Assembly: GCA_003565095.1 (NCBI GenBank)
Contig: PXDI01000314.1
Location: forward strand, 1 to 18,211
Length of the DNA stretch: 18,211 bases
Direction: 5' to 3'
DNA from: PVC group bacterium
GTDB taxonomy: Bacteria; Verrucomicrobiota; Kiritimatiellia; UBA8416; PXDI01
The position numbers and the translations under genes were made by a program. Under the pieces are notes generated by a model that worked only from the letters and a program-made list of their open reading frames with translations, was not told the DNA's origin and did no database searches. The stretch's first letter is position 1; every line of letters starts with the position of its first letter. Below, in pieces: positions 1-7,771 of the stretch.

Positions 1-1778
1 AACAGTACGTGCTGGTGTGTTGCGGGACCGGCTGTGAATCTACGAAAAGCAGGGAAGTGGTTAACGCATTAACCGAGGAGGCCGCCAAAGCCGGCCTGGC
101 CGGTGATGTGCAGATTGTCAAGACCGGCTGTTTTGGTTTCTGTGAAAAAGGTCCGATTGTAAAAGTTCTGCCTGAAGAAACTTTTTATGTGCAGGTGAAG
201 CCGGCGGATGCAAAGGAAATTGTTGCAGAGCATTTAGTGAAGGGCCGTCCTGTTGCCAGACTGTTGTATGATTCGACGCAGAGCAAGGCACACGCCAAAC
301 TTGAAGATATTGATTTTTACCAGAAGCAGGTACGGGTGGTTTTGCGGAACTGCGGTGTTATTGATCCTGATTCGATTGATGAATACATTGCCCGTGACGG
401 TTATGTGGCCTTGGAGAAAGTGTTGTTTGAGATGCAGCCCGATGATGTGCTGGCGGAGCTGAAGAAATCCGGCTTACGCGGCCGTGGCGGAGCTGGTTAT
501 CCGACGTGGCTTAAGTGGAAGTTCACCAAGGATGTTGAGTCCGATGAGAAGTTTGTGATGTGCAATGCCGACGAGGGGGACCCGGGAGCCTATATGGACC
601 GCAGTACTCTCGAAGGTGATCCGCATTCGATTATTGAGGCGATGATGATTGCGGGTTACACCTGCGGGTCAACGCATGGTGTTATTTACATTCGTGCTGA
701 ATACCCGCTGGCGATTGAGCGGTTGAAAAATGCGATTGCCCAGGCCAAGGAATACGGTCTGATGGGTAAGGGCATTCTCGGCACCGATTTCTCATTTGAT
801 ATTGAGATACGACTTGGCGCAGGCGCCTTTGTCTGCGGTGAGGAAACTGCGCTGATCGCCTCGACAGAAGGTGGCCGCGGTATGCCGATTCCGCGCCCGC
901 CGTTCCCGGCGGTAAAAGGTCTGTGGGGTAAGCCGACTGTAATTAATAATGTTGAGACCTGGGCCAGTATCCCGGTCATCATTATGCGCGGCGGCGATTG
1001 GTATGCAAAAATCGGTACAGAAACATCAAAAGGCACGAAGGTGTTTGCGCTGACCGGCAAGATCAATAATTCCGGTTTGATTGAAGTGCCGATGGGAACC
1101 ACTTTGCGCGATATTATATATGGTATCGGCGGTGGTATTCGAGGCGGTAAAAAGTTCAAGGCTGTGCAGACCGGGGGACCCTCCGGCGGCTTGATTCCCG
1201 CTGAATATCTGGATACACCGATCGACTATGAGAATCTTGCCAAACTTGGCTCGATTGTCGGATCGGGCGGCATGATTGTAATGGATGAGGATGACTGCGT
1301 GGTGGATATCACCAAGTTTTATCTTGATTTCTCTGTTGAAGAGAGTTGCGGAAAATGCGCACCCTGCCGGATCGGCGGTCGCACTCTGCTGAATCTGCTT
1401 GAGAAAATTGCCGCGGGGAATGGAACCGGAGATGATATTGCCACGATGCAGAAGCTTTCAACCGCTATGCAGAAGGCTTCATTGTGCGGCTTGGGGCAGA
1501 CTACGCCCAATCCGGTGCTTTCGGTGATCCGTCATTTCAATGATGAATTGATGTCACACATTAATGACAAGAAATGTCCGGCGGGCAAGTGCTCCAAGCT
1601 GGTGACCTTTACGATTGATAAGGAAGCCTGTATCGGGTGTACGGTTTGTGCGCGCCGCTGTCCGGTCAATTGCATCAGCGGTGAGCGCAAGCTGCCGCAT
1701 GAGATTGATCAATCCAGATGTATCAAATGCGGTGAATGCCTTGCCGCATGCAAATTTAATGCAGTTTTGAAATCATAG
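1..1778 (+). CDS. hydB: NADH-binding subunit HydB of a multimeric [FeFe] hydrogenase (5' end cut by window)
   Basis: This is the NuoF-like subunit that binds FMN and NAD(H) and passes electrons to the hydrogenase subunit in the cytoplasm. Counting from the GTG at position 9, an N-terminal thioredoxin-like [2Fe-2S] domain has ligands C4, C9, C41 and C45. The NuoF core follows, with the glycine-rich FMN/NADH segment GLRGRGGAGYP (155-165) and NADEGDPGAYMDRS. A [4Fe-4S] site uses C447, C450, C453 and C493. A KKCPAGKC motif (521-528) precedes a C-terminal two-cluster ferredoxin (C541/544/547/551 and C571/574/577/581). The frame stays open to the window edge, where Q-Y precedes the GTG, and homologues begin a little earlier. 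The true start is therefore probably upstream and the GTG is not the start. hydA follows after 18 bases, so the two are cotranscribed. The separate NuoE-like subunit HydC is not in the window and would be expected upstream. Product family is very likely; electron bifurcation is inferred from the architecture. Confidence 0.95.
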   Translation, partial: QYVLVCCGTGCESTKSREVVNALTEEAAKAGLAGDVQIVKTGCFGFCEKGPIVKVLPEETFYVQVKPADAKEIVAEHLVKGRPVARLLYDSTQSKAHAKLEDIDFYQKQVRVVLRNCGVIDPDSIDEYIARDGYVALEKVLFEMQPDDVLAELKKSGLRGRGGAGYPTWLKWKFTKDVESDEKFVMCNADEGDPGAYMDRSTLEGDPHSIIEAMMIAGYTCGSTHGVIYIRAEYPLAIERLKNAIAQAKEYGLMGKGILGTDFSFDIEIRLGAGAFVCGEETALIASTEGGRGMPIPRPPFPAVKGLWGKPTVINNVETWASIPVIIMRGGDWYAKIGTETSKGTKVFALTGKINNSGLIEVPMGTTLRDIIYGIGGGIRGGKKFKAVQTGGPSGGLIPAEYLDTPIDYENLAKLGSIVGSGGMIVMDEDDCVVDITKFYLDFSVEESCGKCAPCRIGGRTLLNLLEKIAAGNGTGDDIATMQKLSTAMQKASLCGLGQTTPNPVLSVIRHFNDELMSHINDKKCPAGKCSKLVTFTIDKEACIGCTVCARRCPVNCISGERKLPHEIDQSRCIKCGECLAACKFNAVLKS

Positions 1779-1796
1779 TAAAGGGGACATACCAAC

Positions 1797-3557
1797 ATGA
1801 AGATGATTAAACTTGAGATAAGCGGCATTGGGGTGGAGGTGCCTGAAGGGACCACTATTCTGATGGCCGCCGAAGAGGCCGGGGTGAAAGTGCCGCGCCT
1901 GTGTTATCATGACGACGTAACACCATGGGGCGCTTGCGGTCTGTGTATCGTCAAGATTGAAGGTTCGCCGAAGATGATGCGCGCCTGCACGACGCCTTGT
2001 ACTGACGGTATGCAAGTTATCACGCATGATACCGAGCTCTATGAAGTGCGGCGGACCGTGCTGCAGTTGATTCTTTCAACACATCCTAATGACTGTCTGC
2101 GCTGTCCGCGCAACGGTTGCTGTGAACTGCAGACATTAGCCGAGGAATTCGGCATAAGGGACTTTGAGTTTGATAAACGTTTGCGGGAGCTGCCGATCGA
2201 TACCTCAACGCCATCGCTGGAAGTAAATCCGCAGAAATGCATACAGTGCGGACGTTGTGCGCAGGTATGCCAGAAGATGCAGAATGTCTGGGCGCTGGAG
2301 TTTCTGGATCGCGGTGACAAAATGCGCATTGCCCCGGCGGCGGATGTAAAGCTCAACGACAGTCCCTGCATCAAATGCGGGCAGTGTTCAGCGCATTGTC
2401 CGGTGGGTGCCATATATGAACATTCCGACAGCAAGCTGGTCTACTCCGCACTTGCTGATGAAAGCAAATATTGTGTCGTGCAGATTGCCCCGGCTGTACG
2501 TGTTGCGATTGGTGAAGCATTCGGTTATGAGAGCGGTGAAATCCTGACCGGTAAGTTGTACGCCGCCTTGCGGCGGCTCGGCTTCAAGGCTGTTTTTGAT
2601 ACTAACTTTTCCGCTGACTTGACGATCATGGAAGAGGGTACGGAATTCATTAAGCGCATGAAAGAGGGCGGGCCGCTGCCGTTAATTACCAGTTGTTGTC
2701 CGGCGTGGACAGATTATATGGAGAAATTTGCCTCAGATTTCATCGGGAATTTCTCAACATGCAAGAGTCCGCAGCAGATGATGGGGGCAATGGCCAAGAC
2801 CTACTATGCGGAAAAAATCAAAGAGAAGCCTGAAGACATCTATATGGTATCGATTATGCCATGTACTGCAAAGAAGTACGAAATCACCCGTACCGAGGAC
2901 ATGTTCTCGACCGGTTACAAGGATGTTGATGTGGTGCTGACCACGCGTGAATTAGGTCGTATGATTAAGTCGGCCGGCATTGATTTCAGAAATCTGCCGG
3001 ATGAGAGTGCTGATTCGATTCTGGGAACCTATGCAGGTGCCGGAACACTTTTCGGGGTTACCGGCGGTGTAATGGAAGCGGCACTGCGGACGGCGGTCAC
3101 TATAATGACCGGCGAGAAGCTGCCGCGCGTTGAGTTTGAGCAGGCGCGGGGGCTTGAGGGTATCCGTGAGGCCACACTGGATGTTGCCGGAACTGAAGTG
3201 CGTATTGCTGTGGCGCACACGATGAGCAACATTGACGAAGTGCTTGACCGTGTGCGTGCCGCCCGTGAGCAGGGTAAAGAGTTGCCTTATCACTTTATTG
3301 AGGTAATGGCCTGTCCCGGCGGGTGTGTCGGCGGTGGCGGTCAACCGCACGGTGCCACCGCGGAAATCCGCCGCAAGCGCGCGGAGGGTATTTACCGGGA
3401 TGACGAAGCAAGTGTGGTGCGCTGCTCTCACGAGAATCCGGAAATCCAGCGTATTTACAAGGATTTTCTGGGTGAGCCGAATGGTGAGAAAGCACACAAA
3501 TACCTGCACACGCATTACAAGGCGCGTGAGCAGTACCGGTTTACTGATAAGGTATAA
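1797..3557 (+). CDS. hydA: [FeFe] hydrogenase catalytic subunit HydA (multimeric NADH-linked type)
   Basis: HydA makes or oxidises H2 at the H-cluster. Domain order over 586 residues is as follows. A plant-type [2Fe-2S] domain has C36, C47, C50 and C64. A His-ligated [4Fe-4S] site has H96, C100, C103 and C109. A two-cluster ferredoxin domain has C148/151/154/158 and C191/194/197/201. The H-cluster domain carries all three signatures: TSCCPAW (298-304, with C300 as ligand and C301 as the likely proton-relay cysteine), MPCTAKK (354-360, C356), and MACPGGCVGGGGQP (504-517, C506 and C510). The C-terminal SHENPEI and LHTHY segments are typical of group A enzymes. All active-site cysteines are present, so it should be functional. 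There is no extra C-terminal [2Fe-2S] extension of the kind I recall in Thermotoga HydA. The start is set by an AAGGGG ribosome site about ten bases upstream. None of the maturases HydE, HydF or HydG is in the window. Confidence 0.97.
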   Translation: MKMIKLEISGIGVEVPEGTTILMAAEEAGVKVPRLCYHDDVTPWGACGLCIVKIEGSPKMMRACTTPCTDGMQVITHDTELYEVRRTVLQLILSTHPNDCLRCPRNGCCELQTLAEEFGIRDFEFDKRLRELPIDTSTPSLEVNPQKCIQCGRCAQVCQKMQNVWALEFLDRGDKMRIAPAADVKLNDSPCIKCGQCSAHCPVGAIYEHSDSKLVYSALADESKYCVVQIAPAVRVAIGEAFGYESGEILTGKLYAALRRLGFKAVFDTNFSADLTIMEEGTEFIKRMKEGGPLPLITSCCPAWTDYMEKFASDFIGNFSTCKSPQQMMGAMAKTYYAEKIKEKPEDIYMVSIMPCTAKKYEITRTEDMFSTGYKDVDVVLTTRELGRMIKSAGIDFRNLPDESADSILGTYAGAGTLFGVTGGVMEAALRTAVTIMTGEKLPRVEFEQARGLEGIREATLDVAGTEVRIAVAHTMSNIDEVLDRVRAAREQGKELPYHFIEVMACPGGCVGGGGQPHGATAEIRRKRAEGIYRDDEASVVRCSHENPEIQRIYKDFLGEPNGEKAHKYLHTHYKAREQYRFTDKV

Positions 3558-3596
3558 AAATCAAGCTATAGAAGAGTAAGTATTCTGCGGTCAGGA

Positions 3597-3606
3597 CAGA
3601 CGTCTG
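3597..3606. promoter_or_regulatory. 10-bp perfect palindrome in the hydA 3' leader region
   Basis: CAGACGTCTG is a perfect inverted repeat lying 40 bases after hydA and 35 bases before the terminator hairpin. It could be a dimeric operator or the core of a short RNA hairpin in the leader of the regulator-like gene. A single palindrome of this length can arise by chance, so the function is only a guess. Confidence 0.2.
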
Positions 3607-3641
3607 AAGCCAAGGATGCGGTAGATACGGGATGTTATGTA

Positions 3642-3686
3642 ACGCCCGGCCGTGTCCTTAATGGATACGGCCGGGCGTTTTTTTTT
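3642..3686 (+). terminator. Strong intrinsic terminator after hydA
   Basis: The arms at 3642-3657 and 3663-3678 form a 16-bp GC-rich stem with one G-U pair and a 5-base loop (TTAAT). It is followed by an uninterrupted run of nine T (3678-3686). This is a textbook Rho-independent terminator for the hydBA transcript. The T-run runs directly into the ribosome binding site of the next gene, leaving no room for a promoter between them. Either some transcripts read through, or the hairpin acts as a regulated attenuator for the downstream genes. Confidence 0.93.
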
Positions 3687-3694
3687 GGAGGGAG
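3687..3694 (+). promoter_or_regulatory. Ribosome binding site that fixes the start of the TM1266-like gene
   Basis: GGAGGGAG lies five bases before the ATG at 3700 and directly after the terminator T-run. It selects this ATG over in-frame upstream alternative start codons, which would sit inside the terminator stem. Confidence 0.8.
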
Positions 3695-3699
3695 TTATA

Positions 3700-3948
3700 A
3701 TGGAAAAAAGACTGGGGTTTGTCGGCATAATTGTTGAAGACCGCAAAAGTGCGGCAGATTCAGTTAACCGTTTGCTGTCAGAGCATTCAGGGGTGATTGT
3801 GGCACGCATGGGTGTCCCTTACCGTGATCGCGGTTGCAGCGTTATTACACTTGTTGTTGATGCCACAACCGATGAACTCGGCCGGCTGACCGGGCAATTG
3901 GGGGCGATTGCGCATGTCGGGGTAAAGTCTGCATTAAGCAAAGTATGA
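3700..3948 (+). CDS. TM1266-family iron-only hydrogenase system regulator-like protein
   Basis: This 82-residue protein begins MEKRLGFVGIIVEDRKSAAD and contains GVIVARMGVPYRDRGCSVITLVVDA and GQLGAIAHVGVKSAL. That pattern matches the small ACT/NikR-C-like proteins annotated as 'putative iron-only hydrogenase system regulator' (TM1266 type), which are commonly encoded beside [FeFe] hydrogenase and maturase genes. The whole protein is one ferredoxin-fold ACT-like domain. There is no DNA-binding helix-turn-helix, so if it regulates it must act through a partner or by binding a ligand. Length is normal for the family. It sits behind the hydBA terminator and 25 bases before the TonB-dependent receptor, so those two genes probably share a transcript. 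Family assignment is good; the biochemical role is not established. Confidence 0.85.
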   Translation: MEKRLGFVGIIVEDRKSAADSVNRLLSEHSGVIVARMGVPYRDRGCSVITLVVDATTDELGRLTGQLGAIAHVGVKSALSKV

Positions 3949-3973
3949 ATAAGCAAAACGAAAGGACATCAAA

Positions 3974-5974
3974 ATGAAAAAGATGGCTGTATTGATGGCG
4001 GTGAGTACGATGATTACGCTATGCCGTATCTCGATAGCGGAGACGGTGACGGCTGACCCGTTGGTTGTCACAGCGCGAGCCTGGCCGGAGCAACAGATAG
4101 CCCTGCCAGCCACTGTTGAGATTATTTTCCCGGACGAAATGCGCCTGGGAGTTCTTGCCGGTATTTCCGATTTGCTGGATACCGTTCCGGGAGTTTCACG
4201 CTCTGGTGACAGTCCCTGGGCTGCTGATATATCTATCCGCGGTCTGGCGCGTGACAGTGTGATATTAATGATCGACGGCTGCCGGGTGGTGACGGCCAAC
4301 GATCTGGCAGCGCGGATGTCATTTATTCATCCTGATGAAATTGAAAGAATTGAGATATTGAAGGGGCCGGTTTCTGCGCTGTATGGTTCAGGGGCGATTG
4401 GTGGGGTCGTAAATGTTGTTACACGGCAGCCGGTATATTCTGAAGATTCGTATCTGCGGCAGAAGTTGCGGGTACGCGGGGGCAGTAATCCTGACGGATT
4501 TGAGACGCGTTATGCGGCGGATGTGATCTCTGCTGAAACGTATCTTTCGGTGTCCGCCGGGATGCGCGACTATGATTCATATAAGGACGGTGACGGCGAG
4601 CGGGTAGTTAACTCCCAGTTTGAGGATCACGATATGCTACTGCGTCTGGGACACCGCTGGAATGATGATTTATCAACCGAGGCGCTCTTGCAATTGCATC
4701 AGGGGCGGGAGATCGGCATTCCCGGCAGTGGTACGGCACCGTTGCCTGCCGCGGCTGATGTTACTTACGAGGATGCCCGGCGTGTGCTGGCGGCGGTTGT
4801 TAACCGCTGGAATGCCAATGGACGCTGGTGGCGTGATTCTGAACTGAATATTTACTATCAGCAGATTAGCCGTGATGTGCGGGTTGACAACTTTCCGCCG
4901 GCAAGCCCGGTGCGGGAATTGCGTCCATCTGGACGACATGATAGCGTTGGTGCGCGCTGGCTGAATAATTTTGAAGTCGGAGAGCACCGTCTGGCTGCCG
5001 GCATTGAAACCTGGCGCCGCGAGCTGGATTCAACCCGCCAACGGCTGTTGGCCAATGGTGCCCGCATCGACGAGCGTCCGCTGCCCGAAGCATGGGAATG
5101 GTCATACGGGGCGTTTGTTGAGAACAAGTCATCATTGCATGATGCTGTGACGTTGACTGTAGGTGCCCGTGCCGATGGGTTGACAACGAGAAACAAGTCA
5201 ACAGCGCAATGGGCTGCTGCTACGGAGAATGATGTTAACTGGAATACGCATGCCGGTGTTAATTGGCAAGTTGTTGAACGGCTGGTGATGCGTGCGGTTG
5301 TTGCTGCCGGATATCGTGCGCCGGCCATTGAGGAGCGTTATCAGTATCTTGAGCTGGGCGGGGGGCGCATTAAACTGGGTGATCCGGAGCTTGATGCCGA
5401 ACGATCGCTGTTCAGTGAGGTGGGGATGAACTGGTATGGTGACAGTCTGCGTTTCGGATTAAACGGTTTTGTGAATAATTTGCGTGATCTGGTCAGTGAA
5501 AAGGTGGAAGACGAGACAATAATCCGTAACGCCAATGTTGACAAGGCGCGCATTGCCGGGGTGGAAGCCTCTGCCGATGCTGTCTTGGGTGGCGGCTGGG
5601 TTATAGATGCGGCATTAAGTTATCTGCGCGGCAGTGATCGCAACAGTGGAGAGCCGTTGGCCGGGATTGCCCCGTTGAACGGGTTTGCGGGTGTGCGTTA
5701 TCAATCCGCCGCCGGATGGTATGGCCGGTTGCAATATGTAGTGACAGCCGGGCAGGAGCGAACGCCTGAAGGTATTGACAGCGCCAGAAACTGGAAACGT
5801 TTTGATGCCGCTTGCGGGTATGTTTTTGACCTTGGGCGGACCCGTCATGAGGTTAGCGCCGGGGTTCAGAATATTACTGATGAGACCTATCGTGATTATC
5901 TGTCAACATGGCGTGGCGCGCCTTACAATGAGCGTGGACGCTCGGTTAATGCGGCATGGAGTATTGATTTCTGA
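3974..5974 (+). CDS. TonB-dependent outer-membrane receptor
   Basis: This protein should form a 22-strand outer-membrane barrel that imports a scarce ligand using TonB energy. It has a signal peptide (about residues 1-22, cleavage after SIA), then a TonB-box-like segment DPLVVTA (about 28-34). The plug domain (about 40-155) includes SIRGLARDSVILMIDG, IERIEILKGPVSALYGSGAIGGVVNVVT. In the barrel, YRAP (447-450) and a downstream GDPEL segment resemble the FRAP/NPNL-type boxes of heme and siderophore receptors. The protein ends in Phe, as barrel proteins commonly do. At 666 residues the length is normal. The start ATG has AAAGGA seven bases upstream. It follows the TM1266-like gene by 25 bases, which suggests joint expression and a metal or metal-cofactor ligand (iron, heme or cobalamin). 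The sequence does not reveal which ligand. No TonB, ExbB or ExbD and no ABC transporter genes are in the window. Confidence 0.92.
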   Translation: MKKMAVLMAVSTMITLCRISIAETVTADPLVVTARAWPEQQIALPATVEIIFPDEMRLGVLAGISDLLDTVPGVSRSGDSPWAADISIRGLARDSVILMIDGCRVVTANDLAARMSFIHPDEIERIEILKGPVSALYGSGAIGGVVNVVTRQPVYSEDSYLRQKLRVRGGSNPDGFETRYAADVISAETYLSVSAGMRDYDSYKDGDGERVVNSQFEDHDMLLRLGHRWNDDLSTEALLQLHQGREIGIPGSGTAPLPAAADVTYEDARRVLAAVVNRWNANGRWWRDSELNIYYQQISRDVRVDNFPPASPVRELRPSGRHDSVGARWLNNFEVGEHRLAAGIETWRRELDSTRQRLLANGARIDERPLPEAWEWSYGAFVENKSSLHDAVTLTVGARADGLTTRNKSTAQWAAATENDVNWNTHAGVNWQVVERLVMRAVVAAGYRAPAIEERYQYLELGGGRIKLGDPELDAERSLFSEVGMNWYGDSLRFGLNGFVNNLRDLVSEKVEDETIIRNANVDKARIAGVEASADAVLGGGWVIDAALSYLRGSDRNSGEPLAGIAPLNGFAGVRYQSAAGWYGRLQYVVTAGQERTPEGIDSARNWKRFDAACGYVFDLGRTRHEVSAGVQNITDETYRDYLSTWRGAPYNERGRSVNAAWSIDF

Positions 5975-5989
5975 TCAATCGGCGGCGGT

Positions 5990-7771
5990 CTATGGTTGGT
6001 TTCCGGCGGACAGTTTTACGTTTGCAATTGTTCCGGCAAACGGAAAGCGTCCGTCGGCGGTGCGGCCGATGCGCATAGGATGATGCATGGCTGTACCGGC
6101 AATAAACTCCTGCTCGGCAGTCAGTTTTACGCCGTTTACAGTAAACTCTGCCGCCCCGCGGACATTATCAACGGTCATTATTAACGTGTGCCAGTCGTTG
6201 CCGGGTACTGCTCCTGGGCTGGTATAAGACCGTTTAGCGCTTTTGCCGTCGCCGGTCTCGAAAATAATCCGGCGGTTATCGGTGCCCCAGTCGTTGACAT
6301 ACAGGCGGAAGCCGCCGGCAGTACTGTATCCCGGACTGTTTGACAGCAGAGTCTGCATTCCGCTGATCATGCCTGCCACCCTGAATTTCATCGTTAATTT
6401 CCAACTGCCTGCGGGGGCGGCTATCCCCAGCTCGATATGGTCGTCAACACCGTCCAGCGCAATCCCGTTTGCTTCAACCAATACGCCGTTGCGCAACGCT
6501 GCCGGAAGTTGTGCTGCGGATGAATCTTTAATAATACCGTCGTTTACAACTGTTCCGGCAAAATTCCATTCAATACTATGCTCAGGCTTGCCGGGCAGTC
6601 CATTGCTTACCGTAAAATATTTTGTTGACGATGTGCCTACAGGCGGCGGACTGCTTATATATGTGCAACCGTGTTGGCGGGTGATATCATGGAATGTTTT
6701 CTGATCTGTGAAAATTATGTTTTTTGTAAACCGGTTTAACACAAAATTGCCGGTTTCTGCATTTGGGATATTGCGGCCCATAATGTTCAGATTGTTGAAA
6801 TGCACATATGAGACAATATGTTGTTCATCAAAACCGAAAAAAGATGACGGCGGAAATGTTCCGCCGGTTACTTTGATATTATCAAAGAAGATTTCGCGCA
6901 CATAACCGCGCACGTTATCGCGGCTGGCCGGGGCAATGCCGATCCAAATGTCTGCGAGACGCACGCCGGCCTTTTTGACCGTGATATTGCTGTAATGTAT
7001 CTGCCGGATAATTGCGCTGTCACCGTTTTGGATCGACAAGGCCGGACCGTTATTGCTGCGTACAATTGTAGAGTCTTTGAAGCAGACATGCGAAATGGCA
7101 ACGGCCCGGGTTTCCGGACCGATGATCAGCGCATCAGCCAAGTCGGCTTTTATCCGGCATTCCCTGACCACAATGTTACGGGATGGCGTACGATAGCGGC
7201 TGTCTTTTCCGGTTATCGCAACAGCGCTGGCTCCGCTGTTGATATAACACCGCTCTATGATTACATCCTGTGTGTTTGCCAGGCTGATTCCGTGGTTGCC
7301 GGGGCCTTTTCCTGATACAGTTATATCCCTTATGGATATTCCGGCGGAGCTGCTGATCTCTATTCCCGCTAATGTGGCATTAGTGATGGAAACGCCCTCA
7401 ATTACAACGTTATGGCAGTATTGGAGGTTGATCCCGGCACCGTCCCGTTGTGAGGCCGTTCCGTCCAGATCAATGACGCCGGCTCCGGTTATGATGATAT
7501 TCTGGCTGCCGCGGGCGCGCAGATTGCCGCGCACGACCGCCCCGGCCTCGATCTCAATCCGGCTGTCGTCACCGATATCAAGCGTTTTTATAATGTGATT
7601 ACCCGGCCCAAAACGAATCACATTATAATTGCGAAGGTTTACCTCCGGCGGGTTTGCAACTGCTGTCATCCGCACGGGTGATGTGGTGCTGATATCCGCG
7701 GAAGCGAACTGTATGGCTGCCAAAAGCAGCCATAAGGCTCCAGCAAATCTGCCCGCATAAAAACTTCTCAT
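5990..7771 (-). CDS. Secreted right-handed beta-helix protein with C-terminal LamG-like domain
   Basis: The 593-residue product starts with a signal peptide (about 1-25, cleavage after ASA) and should be exported. Residues about 45-345 are a run of beta-helix coils (NIIITGAGVIDLDG, NVVIEGVSITNATLAGIEI, DVIIERCYINSGASAVAI) resembling GH28 polygalacturonase-like proteins. Residues about 385-593 form a concanavalin A-like LamG domain (GIALDGVDDHIELG, WHTLIMTVDNVRGAAEFTVNGVKL, MRIGRTADG). The positions that should hold the GH28 catalytic aspartates read NHGIS and SGASAV (159-184), so the acids are missing and hydrolase activity is doubtful. It may bind or restructure a glycan or use another site. 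The start overlaps the stop of the AsmA-like gene as ATGA, so the two are translationally coupled. Its 3' end lies 15 bases from the convergent receptor gene. Fold is fairly sure, substrate unknown. Confidence 0.8.
   Translation of the reverse strand: MRSFYAGRFAGALWLLLAAIQFASADISTTSPVRMTAVANPPEVNLRNYNVIRFGPGNHIIKTLDIGDDSRIEIEAGAVVRGNLRARGSQNIIITGAGVIDLDGTASQRDGAGINLQYCHNVVIEGVSITNATLAGIEISSSAGISIRDITVSGKGPGNHGISLANTQDVIIERCYINSGASAVAITGKDSRYRTPSRNIVVRECRIKADLADALIIGPETRAVAISHVCFKDSTIVRSNNGPALSIQNGDSAIIRQIHYSNITVKKAGVRLADIWIGIAPASRDNVRGYVREIFFDNIKVTGGTFPPSSFFGFDEQHIVSYVHFNNLNIMGRNIPNAETGNFVLNRFTKNIIFTDQKTFHDITRQHGCTYISSPPPVGTSSTKYFTVSNGLPGKPEHSIEWNFAGTVVNDGIIKDSSAAQLPAALRNGVLVEANGIALDGVDDHIELGIAAPAGSWKLTMKFRVAGMISGMQTLLSNSPGYSTAGGFRLYVNDWGTDNRRIIFETGDGKSAKRSYTSPGAVPGNDWHTLIMTVDNVRGAAEFTVNGVKLTAEQEFIAGTAMHHPMRIGRTADGRFPFAGTIANVKLSAGNQP

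Noticed and set aside
2952..3515. Antisense open frame inside hydA
   Set aside because: No domain or plausible ribosome site, and the hydA frame is fully conserved here.
3558..3641. A known riboswitch (for example cobalamin or molybdenum cofactor) before the regulator/receptor genes
   Set aside because: The leader is only about 85 bases and shows none of the conserved boxes I would expect. Only an unspecific attenuator can be proposed.
6243..6704. Plus-strand open frame opposite the beta-helix gene
   Set aside because: The minus-strand product has a signal peptide and clear LamG and beta-helix patterns. The plus frame has none.
5990..7771. Calling the beta-helix protein a polygalacturonase
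   Set aside because: The catalytic aspartate motifs of GH28 are absent, so an enzyme name is not supported.
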